DNA of 5,569 nt from contig VSPW01000131.1 of assembly GCA_009775535.1 (NCBI GenBank), positions 1 to 5,569 of the forward strand, read 5' to 3'. This DNA comes from Muribaculaceae bacterium. Lineage in GTDB: Bacteria > Bacteroidota > Bacteroidia > Bacteroidales > Muribaculaceae. Of this stretch, positions 1-5,569 are shown piece after piece. The notes beneath the pieces are model-generated. The model did no database searches. It was not told the DNA's origin and saw only the letters and a list, made by a program, of their open reading frames with translations. How positions within the stretch are numbered: the first letter of the stretch is position 1; every line of letters starts with the position of its first letter. A program made the position numbers and the translations under genes.

Positions 1-3000
1 TTCTGGGCCTCCATGCCTTTCTTGAACTTGCATCCGCCGAGCCTGATTTTCATCTTGTCGGGGGTCCCGGATACATTTACCCCAAATTTGAATGGTATCG
101 GTGATTTTAATACGCCTATGTGGTAGTTGAAGTTCATGTCAAAGTCATTATTGCCCATTACGCCGAGTTTGTATCTGTCAAAATTGAATGTAAATGGGAA
201 TATCTGTAGCTGGGAATCCTCCACTATCATTTCTACCGACATGGAGTCAATGAGATTCCGGTTCTTTTTCTTGAAGAATAGCCATTTTGATATAGTCTTG
301 AATGTCTCTTCATCAAGTACGACAAGGCTGTCGCCGTGAAGTTTGATTGCAGCTTTCAGTGACGGTATGTCAATATCCATCTGTTTGCTGATGTCGCATG
401 TGGCGGCAATTTCCGCGTCTATTATTCCGCCGAGACCGCGCATGAGCGGCAGTACGGAGTCAATGGCTGGTACAAGGTTCAGGAAACGGGATATGTTGAA
501 TTCACGGGCCTGCATCCCGAATCCGAACGACATGTCATTGGCCCGCGGTGCGGAGTAAAGGGCGGAGAGGTCAATCGACCCTACATCGCTGGATGCTGTA
601 AGGTTGTTGAGGTTCAATGCACCGTTACGCACCTGTACACATCCGTTGAATTTATGCAGAAGCAGGTCTGAGTACATTATATTTTTTGCGCTCAGGTCTA
701 TGTCGGCATCGATATTTGACGGTATAAGCAGCGGGCCTGTGCTCTCAAGTGACGACTGTAGGTTTTCCATGTCCTTTTCCAGTGATTCGTCGCTGTCTGA
801 GCCACTGAAGTCAAGAGTGCTGTTGAGTGAATCTGCTTTTGCGCTGTATGCTGCGCCAGAGAATACGGCGGCGGCTATCTGGTTGATGTCTATTGTGTCC
901 GACTGCATGTCAAACCTGACTTTAAGCGGGGAGCGGCCATGTGACAATACAGCCCTGCGCATATTGGAGATTGTACCTTTTACCTTGAAGTCGGAATGTC
1001 CAGCCTGGTACGCAACGTTGGATATCTTGAGGCTGTCGGATGTGAAATCCAATGCCAGGTTGTTCATGCGGTTACGCAGTGGGAATACGGGGGTGAACAG
1101 TCTGGCGCTTTTTGCTGACACTTTCCCGTCAAGTACCCAATTGCGCAGGAAACGGGCGAATCCGTCTGCTATCTCGAATTCAATGGTCTCCATTTCTGAC
1201 CTGTCCAATGCCTTTTGCGTCCGATGCTTATTGAATTTCTTTCCGGCTAGCAGGAATATAGAGTCGGCCGGAAGTGTAGGGTGCGCGCGCTTCAAGGAAT
1301 CGACAGTGGCAGCCATGGGATGTCTGCGGGCTCGTCTGTGCGTTGTGTCGCGGTGGGCAGAGATCTTGCATTCCGCGCCTGAAAGTGAGAATCTTAATGA
1401 ACGGTTGCCCATATTCACCCGGCGGGCGTTTATTGCAGCGATGATTTCAGGTACGCGTTCCATGTGCTGGTATCTCTTTATGGTGGCAAAGCAGCCCACA
1501 TCCCGCAGTCTGAGGCGTGTTGAGTCGCTTAGTTGCACCATATTAAGGGTATTGAGCCGTATTGTTGCCCCAATCGGATTGATTTTTGTCGTATCATTGC
1601 TGTCCTTATCGTTGACACATCCCATTCCAGCACGGAAACCGGTCATGATAACGGAAAGGCCGGCGGTATGCGCGCGTGCAGAATCAATTGCTAACGATGC
1701 TGTGAGCAAATTGGGCGATCTTTGCGAATCATGGACGAAAGAGTTGTTTGTCCCCAGTTCAATCTTTCCATGGTCAATATATATTGAATCGCCTGTCTCT
1801 AAGAATGCGACCTTTACTTTGTCTAGGCCGACAATTCCTTTAAGGTGGAGGTTATGGAATGAGTTGCGGTTAAGTTGTGATGGACGTGCCTCTATTTCCG
1901 TATCAATGGTTATATTGCCTCCGATCTCAGTCCCGTAGTGTTCGTAAATGGCCCTTGGCAAAAGCCCCGGACGGATATTGCCGTTTACCGTGCCATTGAA
2001 ATAGGGATCAGTCAACAGGTTTGTCAATATTCCGCGTATGCTGATGTCAAGTCCTCTGTTACGGCCGCAGGCATATAGTTCCTTGATTTCAATCCTTGCA
2101 TTGTCAGGGTTACCGTCTTTGGTGGTGGTCATGCATATGCTGGCCTTAAATTTGCCCAGATCGATATTCCGGTAACATATCTGGCAGTCAGGGACGGATA
2201 CGTTCAATGCGATATGAGGTAATAGGTCCGTGTCGGTATTGAACGGGCTTAATAGGTTGGCTGATACATATATGTCGGCATTGGACCGTAGGCGGTCAAG
2301 GCCATATTCCTTTTTAAGGCTGTTAGGAATATATGAAATTGCCTCAGACAGTGGTATCGGTTCTAGATTAAGGTCAAGTGATTCAACGGTGATGCCGTTG
2401 TCAAATTCAATTTCGGTATCGATTTTGGCTGTTATGAACGCCGCATGTGCGGTGAAGCCGGAAAGCGACAGGGATGTCGGGTGTTTCTGATCCCATTTTA
2501 TGTTTCCGTCCAAGCCTATGCTTATTTCCGTTTTGTTAAATTCTTCAAGTAGGGGTGAATGGACATTGGTCTGTATATCCATACTGTATGTAGGCGCTTC
2601 GTCTCCATGGAAATCCACGGATTTTATTGCCAATATGGCGGATGTGCTGTCTGTAAGGTTGTAGTATTTTATCTGTCGGGGTTCTATAAGGCGTATCCTG
2701 TTGAATTCGATTGTAGGTAAGTCTGGCGACGGACCGTCATCTTCTTCTGATGGCCTTACTATATCATAATTGGAGACCCCGTCACTTATGTCGACTAATG
2801 TAAGCTTTGGGGAGGTAAGCTCTACATCCCTCAATTCTATGGTGTAAGTGGCGAGTTTTGCCAGATTGACTGATGCCTTGAACTTTTCAAATGACATTAC
2901 CGTGTCAGTGCCTTGGGGCAGCTGGCTACGTATGTCGGCTGGCAGTCTTCTGATGTTTCCAGGCAATACTTCCAGAGAGTCAATCTCTATTGTAAGGAAC

Positions 3001-3254
3001 GGAAAATTGTCCCATAAAGACAGTTCTGTCCGTGATATCTTTATGTCTGCATCCAGTACGCTTGATGCGACCTGTTCAACAATTGGTGTAAGCCGTTGCG
3101 GATTGAGGACTTTTGTTATCATTACAATCGTGGCAAACAATGCCAGCAGTATTGCCATTACGGTCCAGGCGGCATATTTTATAGTTTTCGCTAAAATATG
3201 CATGATGCGCCTGCCGGGCTTCCTGTTTTCGGTTGTGTTGTTATTGTTATCCAT
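1..3254 (-). CDS. AsmA-like inner-membrane envelope protein (3'-partial)
   Basis: This is an uninterrupted frame of 1084 codons that runs off the left edge. It belongs to the AsmA-like family, large, mostly beta-strand proteins anchored in the inner membrane and extending into the periplasm. In E. coli, relatives (TamB, YhdP, YdbH) are implicated in phospholipid transport to the outer membrane; that role is assumed here, not shown. The start at 3254 gives an Asn-rich cytoplasmic tail (MDNNNNTTENRK, then GRR), one membrane helix at about residues 27-46, and an AsmA-type N-terminal domain (LNPQRLTPIVEQVASSVLDADI...SLWDNFPFLTIEIDSLEV, about 50-100). Repeated amphipathic strands follow. A basic His/Arg/Lys-rich stretch lies at 634-690, a Ser/Asp/Glu-rich linker at about 805-840, and the conserved C-terminal region includes IPSNID (844-849) and DRYKLG...DMNFNYHI.VLKSPIPFKFGVNVSG (from 1026). 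That ending is typical of Bacteroidales members, so probably only a few residues are missing. It follows the DUF5715-like gene by 32 bp and is likely last or near last in the operon. Confidence 0.92.
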   Translation of the reverse strand, partial: MDNNNNTTENRKPGRRIMHILAKTIKYAAWTVMAILLALFATIVMITKVLNPQRLTPIVEQVASSVLDADIKISRTELSLWDNFPFLTIEIDSLEVLPGNIRRLPADIRSQLPQGTDTVMSFEKFKASVNLAKLATYTIELRDVELTSPKLTLVDISDGVSNYDIVRPSEEDDGPSPDLPTIEFNRIRLIEPRQIKYYNLTDSTSAILAIKSVDFHGDEAPTYSMDIQTNVHSPLLEEFNKTEISIGLDGNIKWDQKHPTSLSLSGFTAHAAFITAKIDTEIEFDNGITVESLDLNLEPIPLSEAISYIPNSLKKEYGLDRLRSNADIYVSANLLSPFNTDTDLLPHIALNVSVPDCQICYRNIDLGKFKASICMTTTKDGNPDNARIEIKELYACGRNRGLDISIRGILTNLLTDPYFNGTVNGNIRPGLLPRAIYEHYGTEIGGNITIDTEIEARPSQLNRNSFHNLHLKGIVGLDKVKVAFLETGDSIYIDHGKIELGTNNSFVHDSQRSPNLLTASLAIDSARAHTAGLSVIMTGFRAGMGCVNDKDSNDTTKINPIGATIRLNTLNMVQLSDSTRLRLRDVGCFATIKRYQHMERVPEIIAAINARRVNMGNRSLRFSLSGAECKISAHRDTTHRRARRHPMAATVDSLKRAHPTLPADSIFLLAGKKFNKHRTQKALDRSEMETIEFEIADGFARFLRNWVLDGKVSAKSARLFTPVFPLRNRMNNLALDFTSDSLKISNVAYQAGHSDFKVKGTISNMRRAVLSHGRSPLKVRFDMQSDTIDINQIAAAVFSGAAYSAKADSLNSTLDFSGSDSDESLEKDMENLQSSLESTGPLLIPSNIDADIDLSAKNIMYSDLLLHKFNGCVQVRNGALNLNNLTASSDVGSIDLSALYSAPRANDMSFGFGMQAREFNISRFLNLVPAIDSVLPLMRGLGGIIDAEIAATCDISKQMDIDIPSLKAAIKLHGDSLVVLDEETFKTISKWLFFKKKNRNLIDSMSVEMIVEDSQLQIFPFTFNFDRYKLGVMGNNDFDMNFNYHIGVLKSPIPFKFGVNVSGTPDKMKIRLGGCKFKKGMEAQ

Positions 3255-3286
3255 GTCTTATCGGTTAATCATATAAAAGAACGGGC
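3255..3286 (-). other. 32-bp spacer between lipoprotein and AsmA-like genes
   Basis: This is the longest gap between genes in the window. Read on the minus strand it is A/T-rich in the middle (TTCTTTTATATGATTAACC) and ends in GATAAGAC just before the ATG. It holds no inverted repeat able to act as a terminator and no good match to the Bacteroidota promoter elements (TTTG at -33, TAnnTTTG at -7). No strong Shine-Dalgarno sequence is present; GATAAGA is purine-rich but weak. It is best read as a plain intra-operon spacer. Confidence 0.6.
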
Positions 3287-4033
3287 TCATTGCCTTGCCG
3301 TTATATGGAAGCAGCCTTGTTTCCGTTCATATTTGACATAGCATCTGCCTTCTTGGCGAAGGTCGCTGATGATCTCGGCAAGCAGGTTTTTCAGGTCGTT
3401 GGCCGTCCGTGGGTGATTTGTGCCGTCACATATATATTTATTGTATGCTATGTCGAATGTTGTACCGAACTGGTGTGCTGACGTGTCTACCGCATTGCGG
3501 TTTATGCGGCGTAGCCGCCTGATTGTACCAGAAGTGCGCAGCGCGCTCGTCATGCGGATGCGGTATTCACCTCCGCCTCTGGCATGGAGTGTGTCGCGGA
3601 AACGGTGTCCAATCTCCCGTAGAAGGTCTGCAGCTTCAGGTACAAGGTACGGATATGAGTGGGTGAGTGTGTCCACAAAGTATTCTTCGCATGACGATAC
3701 CCTGACAATTGGGCGTTTTGTATTCCAGGCCCTGTAAGGGCCATCTACTATTTCAAGTCCAAGTGTCTTTGCTGCCTGTTTATGGAGATAATTGCTGTCA
3801 TTCAGTAGTCGTCCGAATGTCTGGCGGAAGTGCCGTGTGCGTATAGGTTCGCATTCTTCATCGGGCATTGCCGGGAGGTGCTCGGCATATGCTTTTTCTC
3901 CTTCAAAACTGTCAAGTATATTCCCGAGACACTCTTTTGTTTCAACGTCCGTCCCATTGCCGCATCCCAGACAGCATATCATAAGGCATGCGGAGAAGAT
4001 GGCGCATATATACAGTCTATACATCACCTTCAT
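3287..4033 (-). CDS. DUF5715-like exported protein, M15-peptidase-like motif, probable lipoprotein
   Basis: This 248-residue protein looks like the DUF5715 group found in Bacteroidales; the name is recalled from pattern, not from a search. The N-terminus is an export signal: Lys2 and Arg6, then a hydrophobic stretch from about 7 to 23 rich in Cys. Cys16 (IFSAC) and Cys24 (CLGC) are both possible lipid-attachment sites. The C-terminal half carries a pattern reminiscent of M15 D,D-peptidases (VanY/VanX type): R-M-T-S-A-L-R-T at 160-167, then S185-A-H187-Q-F-G190-T-T-F-D194, and a final C-F-H243-I-T. H187, D194 and H243 could be the three zinc ligands. However, the Glu that normally sits three residues before the last His is Gly240, so peptidase activity is uncertain. 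The middle (about 60-150) is helical, charged and unrecognised. The gene starts 7 bp after the xseB stop, indicating co-transcription. Met4 is an alternative start. A role at the cell wall is an inference from the motif and the secretion signal. Confidence 0.85.
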   Translation of the reverse strand: MKVMYRLYICAIFSACLMICCLGCGNGTDVETKECLGNILDSFEGEKAYAEHLPAMPDEECEPIRTRHFRQTFGRLLNDSNYLHKQAAKTLGLEIVDGPYRAWNTKRPIVRVSSCEEYFVDTLTHSYPYLVPEAADLLREIGHRFRDTLHARGGGEYRIRMTSALRTSGTIRRLRRINRNAVDTSAHQFGTTFDIAYNKYICDGTNHPRTANDLKNLLAEIISDLRQEGRCYVKYERKQGCFHITARQ

Positions 4034-4040
4034 GACAGGC

Positions 4041-4277
4041 CTATGCTTGTTCGTTTTCCAGTGATGAGAGGATTGAGCGCAATTCGTTGTCTGTGGCTGT
4101 TAGGCGTGAACGGCAGGCGGACAGTAGTTCAGTCGCGCGTTGAGTAAGTATTGTAAGCCTGTCAATGTCGCAATTGTCAGATTGTAGGGTGCGCACGATG
4201 CTTTCCAGTTCGGCGAGGGCTTCCGAATACTTTAATTTATCTATAGGGGTGAACTTTGTATTGTTTTCTGTTGGCAT
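4041..4277 (-). CDS. xseB: Exodeoxyribonuclease VII small subunit
   Basis: This 78-residue protein is the small subunit of exonuclease VII, several copies of which wrap the helical stalk of each XseA. The family signature is clear: KYSEALAELESIVRTLQSDN at residues 16-35 matches the usual 'sYeEAl.eLE.Iv..LE.g' opening helix. A second helix, roughly residues 38-75 (DRLTILTQRATELLSACRSRLTATDNELRSI), has the heptad pattern of the family, including the C-R-x-x-L segment. The length is normal for the family. It starts 20 bp after the xseA stop, the usual arrangement, and the two are almost certainly co-transcribed. The short upstream spacer is A/T-rich with no obvious Shine-Dalgarno sequence, as is common in Bacteroidota. 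The first 12 residues (MPTENNTKFTPI) are a weakly conserved tail. No other Met codon precedes the conserved helix, so this start is the natural one. Confidence 0.95.
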   Translation of the reverse strand: MPTENNTKFTPIDKLKYSEALAELESIVRTLQSDNCDIDRLTILTQRATELLSACRSRLTATDNELRSILSSLENEQA

Positions 4278-4297
4278 GGCAAAATGGTTAAAATATG

Positions 4298-5569
4298 CTA
4301 ATTAACTATTGATGTCAGTGTGCCGTTGGCGAGTGTAGTGGTTATTGTGTCGCCATTCCTTATAGAGGAGACATCTTTTATGCTTTTCCCGTCAATACGG
4401 GTGATAGAGTATCCCCGTTTCAATGTTGAAAGTGGCGACAGTGCTTCCAACAGGGATTCCAGGCTATCAAGGGATGCCTTTTTCTTTTCTATGTTCACGG
4501 CGTTGTTCCTTACAATGGCCTGGGCAAGGTTTGACAGCTTGTCCATGTTGCTGCGGAGTGCCGAAGATGTGATACCTTTGACGGATATGGCTGTTTGCCG
4601 GAGTCGTGCCCTTGAGCGTTCAATGGCGGAGCAGGCTATGGCAGGAATCCGGCCTTCTATAAACGACATCTGGCGTTGGCTTCCCTGTATGCGGTCGGTT
4701 ACTGCCTGTAGCAATACTCCTCCTAGCATACGTAGGTTCTGAAGGGCCTCATTGTTATGTGTTATCAACCATTCGGCTGCAGCTGTCGGTGTCTTGACGC
4801 GCATGTTTGCCACATAGTCGAGAATGGTTATATCCCGTTCATGGCCAATGCCGACAATAACCGGTAGAGGAAACTGTGCTATATGGGAGGCAAGTTCGTA
4901 ATTGTCAAGTGTGGCCAGATCGCTTGTAGAGCCACCTCCTCTTATTATCACCACAGCGTCCCAGTCATCCGTCTGGACAGATATGCGTGTCAGTGCATCG
5001 ATTATGTCTGCCGGAGCTTTGTCGCCTTGCATTGTGGCTTTGAAAAGGCGTGTGTTGAACCGCAGTCGGCGTGGGTTGGTATAGAGCTGGTGTATAAAAT
5101 CGCCGTATCCGGCAGCTCCTGGGGCTGATATGATGGCTATCCTTTGTGCAACATCGGGCCATGGCAGTGTGCGGTTGAGATCGAAGATGCCTTCTTTTTG
5201 CAGGCGTTCGATCATCATGCGACGCCGGCGGAGCACATCGCCTATGGTATATTCCGGATTGATGTCGCTTATTACCAGCGACAGCCCGAATACGCTATGG
5301 AAATTAGCACTTACACAAAGCATTACCTTAAGGCCTGTTGACAGTTGCTGTCCGGTGGCTTCAAGGAAACGGCGGGATAGGGCATGGTATGAGCTGGCCC
5401 ATATTATTCCGCGTATCTTTGCCATTGTCTGTCCTGTTGACGGGTCTTTGTCGATAAGCTCCATATAGCAATGCCCGCCCCTGACGGCGACATCGAGAAG
5501 TTCGGCTGTCACCCACACATTATGCATGGCCGGTGTGTTGACCAGCCTGGCAATCCTTTCATTGAATTG
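4298..5569 (-). CDS. xseA: Exodeoxyribonuclease VII large subunit (5'-partial)
   Basis: This is the catalytic subunit of exonuclease VII, which degrades single-stranded DNA to oligonucleotides in the cytoplasm and acts with XseB in repair and recombination. The frame is open to the right edge. The Met codon at 5527 is internal, because the 14 codons before it encode family-like sequence (FNERIARLVNTPA) leading into NVWVTAELLDV, so the real start lies outside the window. Numbering from the first in-window codon, residues 1 to about 105 form the OB-fold nucleic-acid-binding domain. The nuclease domain follows, with RGGGSTSDL (R210), GHERD (H243, D246) and TPTAAAE at 260-266. R210, H243 and D246 align by spacing with E. 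coli residues reported as important for activity, and D157 is the likely partner aspartate. A long helical, charged region (about 270-375) matches the XseB-binding coiled coil. The C-terminus carries the typical LSPLSTLKRGYSI segment and a small beta domain. The in-window length of 423 codons suggests only a few residues are missing. Identification is firm. Confidence 0.97.
   Translation of the reverse strand, partial: QFNERIARLVNTPAMHNVWVTAELLDVAVRGGHCYMELIDKDPSTGQTMAKIRGIIWASSYHALSRRFLEATGQQLSTGLKVMLCVSANFHSVFGLSLVISDINPEYTIGDVLRRRRMMIERLQKEGIFDLNRTLPWPDVAQRIAIISAPGAAGYGDFIHQLYTNPRRLRFNTRLFKATMQGDKAPADIIDALTRISVQTDDWDAVVIIRGGGSTSDLATLDNYELASHIAQFPLPVIVGIGHERDITILDYVANMRVKTPTAAAEWLITHNNEALQNLRMLGGVLLQAVTDRIQGSQRQMSFIEGRIPAIACSAIERSRARLRQTAISVKGITSSALRSNMDKLSNLAQAIVRNNAVNIEKKKASLDSLESLLEALSPLSTLKRGYSITRIDGKSIKDVSSIRNGDTITTTLANGTLTSIVN

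Noticed and set aside
604..1938. A 444-codon open frame on the plus strand, antisense to the AsmA-like gene.
   Set aside because: Its translation is rich in Ser, Arg and Leu with no recognisable domain, while the opposite frame encodes a continuous AsmA-like protein over the same bases. It is explained by codon bias of the real gene.
3232..3254. Short GTT/ATT-rich tract on the plus strand looking like a microsatellite.
   Set aside because: It encodes the Asn-rich N-terminal tail (NNNN, TT) of the AsmA-like protein; it is brief and irregular.
2848..3276. A 142-codon plus-strand frame with hydrophobic stretches at its C-terminal end.
   Set aside because: The hydrophobic part is the complement of the AsmA-like membrane helix and N-terminal tail; no domain or start signal supports a separate gene.
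3255..3286. A/T-rich spacer considered as a promoter for the AsmA-like gene.
   Set aside because: It has no good match to the TTTG / TAnnTTTG elements of Bacteroidota promoters and is too short to hold both elements with normal spacing plus a leader.
4320..4742. A 140-codon plus-strand frame opposite the end of xseA (similar shorter ones lie at 4883-5128 and 5130-5468).
   Set aside because: They fall wholly within a clearly conserved xseA frame and show no family features.

Overview
The window reads as a densely coding stretch of a Bacteroidota chromosome, most likely order Bacteroidales. The evidence is the protein content (a Bacteroidales-style AsmA-like protein and a DUF5715-type lipoprotein) and start sites without clear Shine-Dalgarno sequences. 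Base composition, judged by eye as somewhat under 50% GC, would suit a gut lineage such as Muribaculaceae, but the genus is a guess.

All four genes lie on the minus strand, so the order of transcription runs from right to left. First comes xseA (exodeoxyribonuclease VII large subunit, 4298-5569), whose beginning lies beyond the right edge. It is followed after 20 bp by xseB (small subunit, 4041-4277), after 7 bp by a predicted exported protein with a DUF5715 / M15-peptidase-like motif (3287-4033), and after 32 bp by a very large AsmA-like envelope protein (1-3254), which runs off the left edge close to its expected end. The spacing and shared direction suggest one operon. I saw no terminator hairpin or convincing promoter between the genes.

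XseA and XseB together form exonuclease VII, a single-strand-specific nuclease. The two downstream genes point to the cell envelope: a secreted, probably lipid-anchored protein with a peptidoglycan-peptidase-like signature, and a membrane-anchored AsmA family protein of the class proposed to bridge membranes and move phospholipids. Nothing in the sequence links the nuclease to the envelope pair beyond co-transcription.

I found no tRNA, rRNA, mobile element, CRISPR array or repeat array, and no sign of an undescribed system. About 99% of the window is coding. The observations most worth following are the apparent loss of the usual catalytic glutamate in the M15-like protein and the charged linkers inside the AsmA-like protein.
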